Assembly: GCF_013113715.1 (NCBI RefSeq)
Contig: NZ_CP053344.1
Coordinates: 2,728,001 to 2,792,000 of the forward strand
DNA length: 64,000 bases
DNA from: Herbiconiux sp. SALV-R1
GTDB lineage: Bacteria > Actinomycetota > Actinomycetes > Actinomycetales > Microbacteriaceae
Direction: 5' to 3'
The number at the start of each line of letters is the position of its first letter. The first letter of the stretch is position 1. The notes beneath the pieces were generated by a model. That model did no database searches, was not told the origin of the DNA, and was given only the letters and a program-made list of their open reading frames with translations. Both the position numbers and the translations under genes were made by a program. Positions 50,382-58,901 of this stretch are shown here, piece after piece.

Positions 50382-53269
50382 GGCTGGGGGTCGGCCGCGC
50401 GGGCAGGGGCCTTGCGGGTGGTGGTCTTCGCGGCGGTCGTCTTGGCTGCCGTGGTCTTCGCGGCGGTGGTCTTGGCGGCGGTCGACTTCGCTGCCGTCGT
50501 CTTGGCTGCCGTCGTCTTCGCGGCGGTGGACTTCGCTGCGGGCTTCTTGGCTGCCGCGGGCTTCTTGGCGGCGGGCTTCTTGGCGGCTGCCGCCTTGGCG
50601 CGGGGCTTGGCGGGGCCCTTGGCGCGCTTGTCGGCGAGCAGCTGCACGGCGCGCTCGAAGTCGATCTCCTCGACGGTCTCGCCCCGCGGGATCGTCGCGT
50701 TGGTCACCCCGTCGGTGACGTACGGCCCGAAGCGCCCGTCTTTGACCTTGATCGGCTTGCCGCTCTCGGGGTCGGCGTCGAATTCCTTCAGTGCCGACGA
50801 GGCACGCCGGGCGCCGTACTTCGGCTGCGCGAACAGCTCGAGGGCTCCCGGGAGGTCGATCTCGAAGATGAGGTCTTCACTCGACAGGCTGCGGGTATCG
50901 GTGCCCTTCTTCAGGTAGGGGCCGAACTTGCCGCCCTGCGCTGTGATGGGTTCGCCCGACTCGGGGTCTTCACCCACCGTGCGCGGCAGGTTGAGCAGGC
51001 GCAGTGCGGTGTCGAGGTCGACGGTGGCGAGATCCATCGACTTGAACAGGGATGCGGTGCGCGGCTTCACCGCGGCCGCCGCCTTCTTCGCGGCCGGCTT
51101 GGCGCCGCCGTCGGCGGCAGCCTCGGGCGCTGCCGGTTCGAGCTCGGTGACGTACGGACCGAATCGCCCGTCTTTCGCCACGATCTCCTTGCCGTTCTCG
51201 GGGTTGACCCCGATGACGCGGTCGGTGACCACGGGGGCGTCGACGAGTTCGCGCGCCTTCTCGGGGGTGAGTTCGTCGGGCGCGAGGTCTTGCGGAAGGT
51301 TGACCCGACGCGGGGGCGCGTCGAGGTCGCCCGACGGGTCGAGCACCTCGAGGTAGGGGCCGTACTTGCCGATGCGCAGGGTGATGTCGTCGGCGACGGA
51401 GACCGAGTTGACCGCGCGCGCGTCGATCTCACCCATGTTGTCGATGACGCTGCGGAGGCCGGGGTGGTCGTCGCTGCCGAAGTAGAAGCCGTTCAGCCAG
51501 CCGACCCGGTCTTCTTCGCCGCCGGCGATCTTGTCGAGGTCGGCCTCGAGCGCCGCGGTGAAGTCGTAGTCGACGAGTTCGGTGAAGAAGTCTTCGAGCA
51601 GTCGCACCACGGAGAAGGCCGTCCAGCTGGGAACGAGTGCCTGCCCGCGCGGGGTGACGTAGCCGCGGTCGATGATGGTCGAGATGATCGACGCGTACGT
51701 CGAAGGGCGGCCGATGCCGAGCTCGTCAAGAGCCTTCACCAGGCTGGCCTCGGTGTAGCGCGGGGGCGGCGTGGTGTCGTGGCCGGCGGCCTCGATCTCG
51801 GTCGCGGCGAGCTTCTGGTTCTCGCTGAGGTTCGGCAGCTTCGCCTCGGAGGGCTCGGCAGTGGCGTTGCGCTCCTCATCCCTGCCCTCCTCGTAGGCGT
51901 GCAGGAACCCGCGGAAGGTGATGACGGTTCCGGATGCGGAGAACTCCGCGGTGGTCGCACCGCCCAGTTCGTCGACGGTGACCGGCCCGGCGGCGATCGT
52001 GACCGTGGCGGTCGAACCCCGCGCATCCGCCATCTGGGAGGCGACGGTGCGCTTCCAGATGAGCTCGTAGAGCCGGAAGTCGTTGCCGCGCAGCGTGGAG
52101 GAGAGCTCGCTCGGCGTCTTGAACACCTCGCCGGCGGGGCGGATGGCCTCGTGCGCCTCCTGAGCGTTCTTGCCCTTGCCGCTGTAGAGGCGCGGCTTGT
52201 CGGGGATCGTCTCGGCGCCGTAGAGAGCGCTCGCCTGGTTGCGGGCCGCCGTGATGGCCTGCTGCGACAGCGACGGCGAGTCGGTGCGCATGTAGGTGAT
52301 GTAGCCGTTCTCGTAGAGCGACTGGGCCACGCTCATGGTCTGTCGGGCGGAGAAGCGGAGCTTGCGGGCCGCCTCCTGCTGCAGGGTGGAGGTGGTAAAG
52401 GGGGCTGCCGGGCGGCGGGTGTAGGGCTTCGACTCGACGGAGGTGACGTGGATGTCGACGCCGTCGGCCTCGAGCGCCGTCGTGAGAGCCTTCGCGGCCG
52501 ACTCGCCGAGAGCGATCGCCTTGCCCTTGAGCTTTCCGGCCTCGTCGAAGTCGCGGCCGGAGGCCACGCGCTCGCCGTTCAGACGCACGAGGCGCGCGTC
52601 GAAGGAGTCGGTCTGCGGGGCGGTGGCGTCGGGGACGAGGGTGGCCGTGAGGTCCCAGTAGTTGGCCGAGGTGAAAGCGAGGCGTTCGCGTTCGCGGTCG
52701 ACCACGAGACGGGTTGCCGCAGACTGCACGCGGCCGGCGCTCAGGCCGGGGCCGACCTTGCGCCAGAGCACGGGGCTGACCTCGTAGCCGTAGAGGCGGT
52801 CGAGGATGCGGCGGGTCTCCTGGGCGTCGACCAGGGCGTCGTCGATCTGACGGGTGTTCTCGCGGGCCCGCTCGATGGCTTCGCGGGTGATCTCGTGGAA
52901 GACCATGCGCTTCACGGGCACCTTGGGCTTCAGCACCTGGAGCAGGTGCCAGGCGATGGCTTCGCCCTCGCGGTCTTCATCAGTGGCGAGGTAGAGTTCG
53001 TCGGCGCCGGCGAGCGCCTTCTTGAGCTCGGCGACCGTCTTCTTCTTGGCGTCGGAGACGACGTAGTAGGGCTCGAACTTGTTCTCGACGTCGACGGAGA
53101 ACTTGCCGAGCGAGCCCTTCTTGAGGTCGGCAGGCAGGTTCTTCGGCTCGACGAGGTCGCGGATGTGGCCGACCGAGGCCATCACGTCGAAGCCGTCGCC
53201 GAGGTACTGGGCGATGGACTTCACCTTGGTGGGCGACTCGACGATGACGAGCTTTCTCGGGCCTGGCAA
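50378..53269 (-). CDS. topA: DNA topoisomerase I
   Basis: About 963 residues. TTG 53269 has AAGGAG five bases upstream; GTG at 53275 overlaps that site and is less likely. The TOPRIM domain opens RKLVIVESPTKVKSIAQYLG and has YLATDEDREGEAIAWHL. The strand-breaking Tyr is in NGYITYMRTDSPSLS. No zinc fingers are present; instead four C-terminal topo-C repeats with FGPYVTE, FGPYLKK and FGPYVTD occur, as in other actinobacteria. The last 90 residues are a Lys/Ala/Thr repeat (AAKTTAAKT type) that probably grips DNA. It relaxes negative supercoils. Confidence 0.95.
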   Translation of the reverse strand: MPGPRKLVIVESPTKVKSIAQYLGDGFDVMASVGHIRDLVEPKNLPADLKKGSLGKFSVDVENKFEPYYVVSDAKKKTVAELKKALAGADELYLATDEDREGEAIAWHLLQVLKPKVPVKRMVFHEITREAIERARENTRQIDDALVDAQETRRILDRLYGYEVSPVLWRKVGPGLSAGRVQSAATRLVVDRERERLAFTSANYWDLTATLVPDATAPQTDSFDARLVRLNGERVASGRDFDEAGKLKGKAIALGESAAKALTTALEADGVDIHVTSVESKPYTRRPAAPFTTSTLQQEAARKLRFSARQTMSVAQSLYENGYITYMRTDSPSLSQQAITAARNQASALYGAETIPDKPRLYSGKGKNAQEAHEAIRPAGEVFKTPSELSSTLRGNDFRLYELIWKRTVASQMADARGSTATVTIAAGPVTVDELGGATTAEFSASGTVITFRGFLHAYEEGRDEERNATAEPSEAKLPNLSENQKLAATEIEAAGHDTTPPPRYTEASLVKALDELGIGRPSTYASIISTIIDRGYVTPRGQALVPSWTAFSVVRLLEDFFTELVDYDFTAALEADLDKIAGGEEDRVGWLNGFYFGSDDHPGLRSVIDNMGEIDARAVNSVSVADDITLRIGKYGPYLEVLDPSGDLDAPPRRVNLPQDLAPDELTPEKARELVDAPVVTDRVIGVNPENGKEIVAKDGRFGPYVTELEPAAPEAAADGGAKPAAKKAAAAVKPRTASLFKSMDLATVDLDTALRLLNLPRTVGEDPESGEPITAQGGKFGPYLKKGTDTRSLSSEDLIFEIDLPGALELFAQPKYGARRASSALKEFDADPESGKPIKVKDGRFGPYVTDGVTNATIPRGETVEEIDFERAVQLLADKRAKGPAKPRAKAAAAKKPAAKKPAAAKKPAAKSTAAKTTAAKTTAAKSTAAKTTAAKTTAAKTTAAKTTTRKAPARAADPQP

Positions 53270-53451
53270 CTTCACTCCTTATATATGCGACGCGGCGGAA
53301 CGCATCAGGCACACCATACACACCCCTGACGGGTGAGAACCTAATCCCTCCTGTTCGCCGTGGAAGAACGGGCATCCGTTGCATCTGTGGAGGAGGGGAG
53401 CACAATGGTGGTGACCGCTTCGACGTCGAAGAGGAGACAGGGAGAAACGCC

Positions 53452-53685
53452 ATGTCATCGAGCTCTGCGAGCAGCTACACCGCCAAGTTCACCGACGGGC
53501 CACTCGAAGGCAAGACCATCCGCACCGACTTCACGGAGTCGGGTGAACCGCAGGCCAGACTCACCATCCCCGCGGCGAGTGCGGAGAAGCAGTACCTGTA
53601 CCGCCGGGCGAGCGGCCTCGAGTACGCCGATTCCGGGCGCCCGAGCGCGGTCGACTACCGCTACGTGGAGGCGATCGTCTCCTGA
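53452..53685 (+). CDS. small conserved hypothetical protein
   Basis: 77 residues from ATG 53452 with GGGAG eight bases upstream. A Ser-rich start is followed by YTAKFTDGPLEGKTIRTDF, LTIPAASAEKQYLYRRASG and DYRYVEAIVS, a soluble, mainly beta pattern. I recognise no function. It is divergent from topA with 176 bases of intergenic DNA between (the start of the topA transcript should lie there). Its end overlaps the end of the convergent TadE-like gene by 25 bases. Confidence 0.65.
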   Translation: MSSSSASSYTAKFTDGPLEGKTIRTDFTESGEPQARLTIPAASAEKQYLYRRASGLEYADSGRPSAVDYRYVEAIVS

Positions 53686-54086
53686 GGCGGGCCCGCCCGG
53701 GCTCGCACCGTGACGGCGATGCCGACGATCGTCGTCGCCACGGTGACCGATGCGGTGCCACTCGCGTCGACCGTGCACGCGGTGAGTGCGGCCCCCGTTG
53801 CTCCTGCCGCCTCGGCGGCGAACGCGCAGGGTTCACCGGCCACCCGGCCCGACGCGGTGTCGGCTGCGGCGAGCGCCGCGGCGTCTGCCGCTCCCCGCAA
53901 CTGCTGGCCGGCGGCGAGCGCTCCACCCATCGGCACGAAGAGCGCTGCAGCGAGAGCGAACGCGGTGATGAGCGCGAGCCCCAGCACGCTCCCGCTCCCC
54001 TCCTCACTGCGGCGCGGAGTTCCGGCCTCCGCGTGCACGTGATCGGGACCCGCTCGGGTGAGGCCGCGATGAGTGATGGCCGTCAT
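53661..54086 (-). CDS. Rv3654c-like TadE/TadG-type pilus protein
   Basis: 141 residues. A polar N-terminus ends in SEEGSGSVLGLALITAFALA, the Tad pseudopilin-type membrane helix with the GS word, then the typical QQLRGAADAAALAAADTASG segment seen in TadG N-termini and in Rv3654c. Two Cys lie in the small external domain. It is probably a minor component or regulator of the Tad (Flp) pilus. It overlaps the TadE-like gene by four bases and is the last gene of the tad locus here. Confidence 0.85.
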   Translation of the reverse strand: MTAITHRGLTRAGPDHVHAEAGTPRRSEEGSGSVLGLALITAFALAAALFVPMGGALAAGQQLRGAADAAALAAADTASGRVAGEPCAFAAEAAGATGAALTACTVDASGTASVTVATTIVGIAVTVRARAGPPQETIAST

Positions 54087-54520
54087 CGTCCGGTCTCCCC
54101 GGGGGCGGGCGCGGTGTCGTCGAGGGCGCAGCCGGAGGCGCTGAGCTCGAGGGTTCCGCTGAGGAACGCGAGGGCAGGTTCCGCACGCACGGTGACGCAG
54201 ACCAGGTGCCCGGTGTGCACGACCTCCGGCGCGGCGCCTGGGCCGAGCGCCGCCACCCGGGCGGATGCGGCGTCGGCCTCACCCCGCCCGAGCAGTCGGG
54301 CCGCGTCGGCTGCGGCATCTGCGACCCGCACCTGCATCGCACCCACCTGAAGCGCCCCCATGCCAACGGCGAGCACGACGATCACAGCGGGCAGCGCCAC
54401 TGCGAACTCCGCGCTCACCGACCCGCCCTCCTCCCGGGTCCGGCGCATCGCGTGTCGCAGTGCCCGGCGCAGGGCGCGGCCCCCGTCGCCTGCGGGTCGC
54501 AGGCGCACATCGTGAAGCAC
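54083..54520 (-). CDS. TadE-like minor pilin
   Basis: 145 residues; the start may lie a little later than the GTG at 54520, nearer MRRTREEGGSVSAEFAV. The motif EEGGSVSAEFAVALPAVIVV is the TadE cleavage and membrane-helix signature (the Glu is position five of the pseudopilin). QVRVADAAADAARLLGRG follows as in actinobacterial TadE. Two Cys near the C-terminus could form a disulfide outside. It belongs to the Flp pilus and lies three bases downstream of the broken pilin gene. Confidence 0.85.
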   Translation of the reverse strand: MLHDVRLRPAGDGGRALRRALRHAMRRTREEGGSVSAEFAVALPAVIVVLAVGMGALQVGAMQVRVADAAADAARLLGRGEADAASARVAALGPGAAPEVVHTGHLVCVTVRAEPALAFLSGTLELSASGCALDDTAPAPGETGR

Positions 54521-54523
54521 CGC

Positions 54524-54664
54524 TCACCCCGCCGAGGTGAGAGCACGGTGGATGAGCTCGGTGAGCATCCCCTTGACGTCGTCGCCTTTCAGGATCACCA
54601 CGAGAAGGCCGGCGAGCCCGACAGCCGCTACAGTGGGCACAATACAGCGTATATTCTTCGTCAT
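54524..54664 (-). pseudogene. 3' end of Flp pilin (DUF4244) gene cut by element insertion
   Basis: The frame ending at 54524 encodes TVAAVGLAGLLVVILKGDDVK and a C-terminal amphipathic helix (GMLTELIHRALTSAG), the second half of the small DUF4244/Flp pilin that normally precedes TadE. The expected N-terminus with the prepilin cleavage site and AEYA word is missing. Instead the frame runs into AT-rich element DNA, where a chance ATG at 54664 opens it with MTKNIRCIV. The recombinase gene starts on the other strand over that same codon. The pilin is very probably non-functional unless the rest lies beyond the element. Confidence 0.8.
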
Positions 54665-56255
54665 GGTCGTTCGCGTAGGGATTTACGCCCGTCAATCCGT
54701 CGCCGAGGATGTCGGTATCGAGCAACAGGTAGCCTCTTGCCAGAAGTACGTCGATGCTAAGCCAGGCTGGGAAGTCGTCGATATCTACGACGACAACAAT
54801 GTGTCAGCTTCGAAAGCCAGGGGACCGAAGACCAAGTGGTCAGCGATGTTGAGGGCTGTCGAGGCAGGCGAGCTTGACGCGGTCGTGGCTACGCGCATCG
54901 ACCGGGTGTTTCGTCGGATGGAAGATTGGATGCTCTTCAAAGGCACTGACACCGCTGACGACGACGCCAGAGTGTTCCTGGTATTTTCAGATAGCGGTCT
55001 TGATACCTCAACGCCCTACGGGAAGCTGATGGTTGGGCTGCTCACTGAAATTGCGCAGTTCGAGATAGCGATGAAGGATGAGCGGCTTCTTCCATATAAA
55101 GCAGCTCGGCGCGAAGCTGGGCATCCGACCCCTGGGAAAGCGCCTTATGGCTATCAATGGGTACCGGCGAGCAAGCGTGATGCCGACGGCACACGCTATG
55201 CCGTCGTGGAGCACGAAGCCGAGGCAATCCGCTATGCCATGGAACAAATCATCGCCAGAGCACCTATCGGCGCGACCATCCGAGAGATGGCTAAGAAGAA
55301 CATGTTCGACCGCAACGGCAAGCCGTTTGGTCGTTCGACTCTGAGGAGAATTCTTCTCAGCCCGTTCGTGGCGGGCATGCTTCCCCCGACTCAATCGTCT
55401 CTGCCGGGAAAGTACACGCCGGAGAACGTTGACCCCACGCTGTGCCGACCCGGTGCCTGGGACGCCATCGTCAGCGAACCGCAGTGGCTGGCGGCAAGGG
55501 AGGAACTTCTTGATCCGGTTCGCCGGTCCAACCATGGAGATGTGACGAGAAAGCATCTGCTCTCCGGTCTGGCTCGCTGCGGACAATGCGGGGGTCCGGT
55601 GCGTTCCGCACAGACCCGAGAGAAGTACAAAGGCTATCGCTGCCCCGCTGGTCACTTCCTCCGTAGGGGCGAAGACCTCGACCGATGGGCGCTGCTTCTG
55701 GTATTTCTGCGTCTTTCGGAACCCGGCGCTGAGACTCTGATCAAAAAGCCGAAGAAAGGTATTGACCTTCCACTTCTCGTTGCGCGACGCGATGAACTCA
55801 GGGCAGCAAATGACGGGCTTGCGAAGCTCGTCGCCACCGGCTTGTGGTCTGCCGAGCAGGTGATTGCAGAACGTCTAAAGAATGACGACGAGCTTGAAAT
55901 CATCAACGTGAATATTGCGGCTCACGCCGAGAGTGACCCGCTTTCGTCGCTGCTCTACTCCCCTGAAGAGCGCATGCAGTTGATCATGACGAGCACCCTC
56001 GATTCTCAGAGGAAGATTTTCAACTCATTAGTCAAGGCTTTCTACATCTACCCAGTTGGAAAAGGTAATCGTCTTGCTCAGTACCCTGATGGCGCGGCTG
56101 GCACGACGCACATCGTATGGAGAGCTCAGGCTCTACCCTCCGAGTTTCCCCTAACACCATCACCCGCATTCTCCGAGTTCTCGACCGTTCCGGCAGTTAG
56201 TGACAACACAAAGCTGAGACTGGCTGTAGCGACGTCTAAGGGGCTGCCCTACTGA
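54663..56255 (+). CDS. large serine recombinase (integrase)
   Basis: 530 residues from ATG 54663. The resolvase domain begins VRVGIYARQSVAED with catalytic Ser 12, then VATRIDRVFRRMEDW with the conserved Arg residues. The recombinase domain (about 165-280) has GKAPYGYQWV and STLRRILLSPFVAGML. A zinc-ribbon follows (LARCGQCGGPV at 303, YRCPAGHF at 325) and then a coiled-coil (about 365-410). This is the full architecture of phage and element integrases that join attP and attB without host factors. It is the first gene inside the element and reads inward, so the attachment site lies just upstream. Confidence 0.94.
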   Translation: MVVRVGIYARQSVAEDVGIEQQVASCQKYVDAKPGWEVVDIYDDNNVSASKARGPKTKWSAMLRAVEAGELDAVVATRIDRVFRRMEDWMLFKGTDTADDDARVFLVFSDSGLDTSTPYGKLMVGLLTEIAQFEIAMKDERLLPYKAARREAGHPTPGKAPYGYQWVPASKRDADGTRYAVVEHEAEAIRYAMEQIIARAPIGATIREMAKKNMFDRNGKPFGRSTLRRILLSPFVAGMLPPTQSSLPGKYTPENVDPTLCRPGAWDAIVSEPQWLAAREELLDPVRRSNHGDVTRKHLLSGLARCGQCGGPVRSAQTREKYKGYRCPAGHFLRRGEDLDRWALLLVFLRLSEPGAETLIKKPKKGIDLPLLVARRDELRAANDGLAKLVATGLWSAEQVIAERLKNDDELEIINVNIAAHAESDPLSSLLYSPEERMQLIMTSTLDSQRKIFNSLVKAFYIYPVGKGNRLAQYPDGAAGTTHIVWRAQALPSEFPLTPSPAFSEFSTVPAVSDNTKLRLAVATSKGLPY

Positions 56256-56283
56256 CGTCAGTTGAGAGCCGTAGCATCGGCGC

Positions 56284-56526
56284 ATGCGCAGCTTCAACCT
56301 CATCCGCAGCGTGGACAGCAATGTCTTCACGGTCCTCGAGTCTGTTGAGGGCGACCTCCGAATGACGCCCTACCTGGTGCGGGAACCGTCTGGTGCGGGA
56401 CTATTCTTCCTTGGTCACGCCACCGACCAAGACGCTGACATGGAACTCAGCCTGCTCGGTAATTCAAATACGCCTGAGGGGGCTGTGGAGCGCCTAGAAG
56501 AATATTTGCAAGCGCACGATGTCTGA
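56284..56526 (+). CDS. small hypothetical protein
   Basis: 80 residues from ATG 56284, 28 bases after the recombinase stop, so it may be co-transcribed. The sequence (FNLIRSVDSNVFTVLESVEG, then LVREPSGAGLFFLGHA, ending in a helix VERLEEYLQAHDV) looks like a small soluble alpha/beta protein. No family recognised. A role as a recombinase directionality factor or immunity-type protein is possible only by position. Confidence 0.5.
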   Translation: MRSFNLIRSVDSNVFTVLESVEGDLRMTPYLVREPSGAGLFFLGHATDQDADMELSLLGNSNTPEGAVERLEEYLQAHDV

Positions 56527-56578
56527 GCCGAGAGCTTGCTGTGCCTTCTACTCCTTACCCGGAAAGTAGCATCGCCTC

Positions 56579-56607
56579 TCACTGAGGGCTGACGACAGCC
56601 TCAGTGA
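56579..56607. terminator. 12-bp hairpin before the DUF262 gene
   Basis: TCACTGAG and GCTG pair with CAGC and CTCAGTGA across a four-base loop with one bulged G. It lies 53 bases after the 80-residue gene, so it can separate the recombinase transcript from the DUF262 gene. No T tract is present. The other bases of the gap to 56740 hold the DUF262 ribosome site GGGGAG. Confidence 0.55.
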
Positions 56608-56740
56608 TAAGGAAAGTCTCCTTGCCTCTTCTCGTCCGTCCCTGATTTGGGCGCGGAGGAGTTTCGGTGGTCCATGCCGCTACCCTGGTTCCAGATGTCG
56701 CGCAATTGGAGCACGACTCTCAGACTGCCTGGGGGGAGAA

Positions 56741-58327
56741 ATGGGAGAGCCGCTAAGTATACAAAGGATCGTGGACCGAGTTCTGCTCGGAGAAATCCGA
56801 GTGCCGGGCTTTCAGAGGCACTTTGTTTGGCAGCCAGAACAAGCCGCCCTCCTCATGGACAGCATCTATAAGGGATACCCCTTCGGTTCATTGCTGCTCT
56901 GGCGCACCTCGACGGTTCTCAAGACAGAGAAGGCGTTGGGAGGTTTCGAACTCCCTAAACCCGCGAAAGACTATCCGATTGACTACGTCTTGGATGGTCA
57001 ACAGCGCATCACTTCAATCTTTGCGACCTTTCAACGACAGTTGGAGGCGCGCAAGGAGGATCCCGAAGTTTGGCTTCCGATCTATTACGATTTCCAATCC
57101 CAAGATGATCCCCAGGTCTCGCGATTCGTAGCCCTTCAACGCGACGATGTGGTTCCCGGGCAGCACTTTCCCCTACGATCATTCTTCGCACCCGTCGAAT
57201 TCGCTAAGGAGACTGCCGCGCTTTCGAATGATTCGAAGCTTTCTGAGATTGCCGCCGTGCATCAGACCTTCTTGAGCACGCTTATCCCTGTTCAAACGTT
57301 CGAGAGCGAGGATCGTAAAAGCGTGGCAATCGTCTTCGAGCGGGTAAACCGGCTTGGCGTCGAGCTAGACATGTTCCAACTCCTCACCGCATGGACCTGG
57401 AGCGACGAGTTCGACCTGCAGCAGCAATTCGAGGAGCTTTCAGAAGAGTTTGAGGATTTCGGATTCGGTGAGGTTGGTGCCGATAACGACCTGATGCTGC
57501 GCTGTTGTGCTGCGATCCTGGTGGGCGATCCAGATCCCACTTCGCTCATCAACATCAATGGTTCGACGGTTCGCGCGCAGTTCGAAGAAGTGCGCAAGGC
57601 ACTAAGGCTTGCGATTGACTTCCTGCGCCGAAACCTGCATGTCCGGCACTTGAAGTACCTTCCGTATTCTGCGCTTCTCGTGCCTCTCTCCGCCTATTTC
57701 TCTCTCAAGCAATCGAGTAGCGTTCCTGACGCAGAACGTCGCGTACTACTTAGGTGGTTCTGGAGAGCTGCTTTCACACACCGGTACAGCGGAAATCCAT
57801 ATCGCAACGTGCGCTCTGACGTTGAGGAGGCAATTGCTCTGAGAAGAAACGGGCACTCGGAGCTCGGTCAGATAAAAATCAATTTCGACCCGGGCTTCTT
57901 CCTTGACAACATCTTCAGCGCGCGCACCGTTGCATCACGCAGCCTGATACTTCTGCTTGCGTCGAAGAATCCTCGGAGCTTTCTTAGCGGAGAGCGCATT
58001 GACCTCGACGAGGTACTTTCGGAGCCGAACCGCAAAGAGTTCCATCACATCTACCCCAAGAAGTACGTCGCGGATCTCGAACTACCGGCAATGTCTCCCT
58101 CGGTGAACTGCCTCGCGAATATCGCATTCATCGGCAGAGCAGACAACCGAGACATATCGGCTAAAGCGCCATCGGTCTATCGGCGAGACATGAACGACGC
58201 ATCCATAGATGAAATAACCGAGGCTGCACTACTGCCAAAGCAAACATTCGATGACGACTGGGATCTTTTCATCAATTTGCGAGCGTCGCTTCTGACCACC
58301 CATGCTCGCGAACTAATGAATGCATGA
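56741..58327 (+). CDS. DUF262 / HNH (GmrSD-like) single-chain protein, probable anti-phage nuclease
   Basis: 528 residues. DUF262 at the N-terminus has IRVPGFQRHFVWQPEQAALL, YKGYPFGSLLLW and the nucleotide-pocket motif YVLDGQQRITSI (DGQQR near residue 85). The middle has VFERVNRLGVELDMFQLLTA. The C-terminus has the HNH-type REFHHIYPK-like site (FHHIYPK near 434), then SVNCLANIAFI and ADNRDISAKAPSVY, as in DUF1524 (GmrD). Two-gene GmrSD systems cut glucosylated phage DNA using NTP. Here both halves lie in one chain. The defence role is inferred from architecture and location in a mobile element. Confidence 0.82.
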   Translation: MGEPLSIQRIVDRVLLGEIRVPGFQRHFVWQPEQAALLMDSIYKGYPFGSLLLWRTSTVLKTEKALGGFELPKPAKDYPIDYVLDGQQRITSIFATFQRQLEARKEDPEVWLPIYYDFQSQDDPQVSRFVALQRDDVVPGQHFPLRSFFAPVEFAKETAALSNDSKLSEIAAVHQTFLSTLIPVQTFESEDRKSVAIVFERVNRLGVELDMFQLLTAWTWSDEFDLQQQFEELSEEFEDFGFGEVGADNDLMLRCCAAILVGDPDPTSLININGSTVRAQFEEVRKALRLAIDFLRRNLHVRHLKYLPYSALLVPLSAYFSLKQSSSVPDAERRVLLRWFWRAAFTHRYSGNPYRNVRSDVEEAIALRRNGHSELGQIKINFDPGFFLDNIFSARTVASRSLILLLASKNPRSFLSGERIDLDEVLSEPNRKEFHHIYPKKYVADLELPAMSPSVNCLANIAFIGRADNRDISAKAPSVYRRDMNDASIDEITEAALLPKQTFDDDWDLFINLRASLLTTHARELMNA

Positions 58328-58360
58328 TTAGGGCTCGCGGATAGCCCTTTGCCTTGCGTC

Positions 58361-58392
58361 AGCACGTCGGCAACGCACTTAGCATTGAGGCT
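58361..58392 (-). pseudogene. remnant of a resolvase C-terminus
   Basis: These 32 bases match 59859-59890 in the intact resolvase gene at 28 positions. Translated on the minus strand they give SLNAKCVADV against SLDAKGVADV. Flanking bases do not match, so only a fragment of a second resolvase copy survives. It sits just after the DUF262 gene. An open frame of 72 codons through it is not a real gene. Confidence 0.65.
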
Positions 58393-58417
58393 CATCTGTG
58401 ATCGCCAGTCGTCTTAC

Positions 58418-58726
58418 TTAGCGCGGTTCGATAGCGCCTCGCCAAAGCCACGCCACGCTTCGGCTGCCGTCTCCGTTCATCCACTCGACCCGCACGGCTC
58501 GGCGATTCCATGCCGTCACGACTGCATCTCTCGGCAGAGTCCCGCTCGACAGAGGCACCCATGCCCGCACCTCAATTGGTTCGGCTGGCTCGACGGGCTT
58601 GTCTCGCTCAGCGTCTATCTGATCTAGGGTGAGGCTGACGACCTTCGGTGCCAGGTCGCGCTCGCGGATACGGCGAGCCATGCGCTGGTCGATGCTGTCG
58701 CTGTATCGCCGGTTCGTTCCCACCAC
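58418..58726 (-). CDS. small hypothetical protein, mobile-element type
   Basis: 102 residues. It starts MVGTNRRYSDSIDQRMARRI, has a helical middle (LTLDQIDAERDKP) and ends in a small beta domain with VRAWVPL, VVTAWNRRAVRVEWM and SVAWLWRGAIEPR. I recall similar GTNRRY-starting proteins beside recombinases in actinobacterial elements, but their function is unknown to me. It is divergent from the 58902 gene with 175 bases between, which contain AT-rich promoter-like DNA (around 58730-58745). Confidence 0.55.
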   Translation of the reverse strand: MVGTNRRYSDSIDQRMARRIRERDLAPKVVSLTLDQIDAERDKPVEPAEPIEVRAWVPLSSGTLPRDAVVTAWNRRAVRVEWMNGDGSRSVAWLWRGAIEPR

Positions 58727-58901
58727 CTCAGAATAATCGAAACTATGTTCGAATGTCGCGCAGACGCGGGTGGTCGGCGTTTGGCGGGTACTCGCAGCCT
58801 CTCCGAACCGCTAGCATCCGGAGAGGCATATCGACAGATGTCTGCCTCGCGTCGAGTCAACGCAGACGTTCGCTTGCGCGGCAAATGAAAGGGTGAACCA
58901 C

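Noticed and set aside
50400-50600. Tandem repeat at the topA 3' end as a mobile repeat
   Set aside because: It encodes the Lys/Ala/Thr tail common to actinobacterial topoisomerase I, so protein-level selection explains it.
51290-53329. Long plus-strand frame over topA
   Set aside because: Gly/Val/Glu-rich antisense translation of topA with no ribosome site of its own.
58177-58395. Open frame of 72 codons on the minus strand
   Set aside because: It overlaps the end of the DUF262 gene antisense, and its start is the resolvase remnant; not a likely gene.
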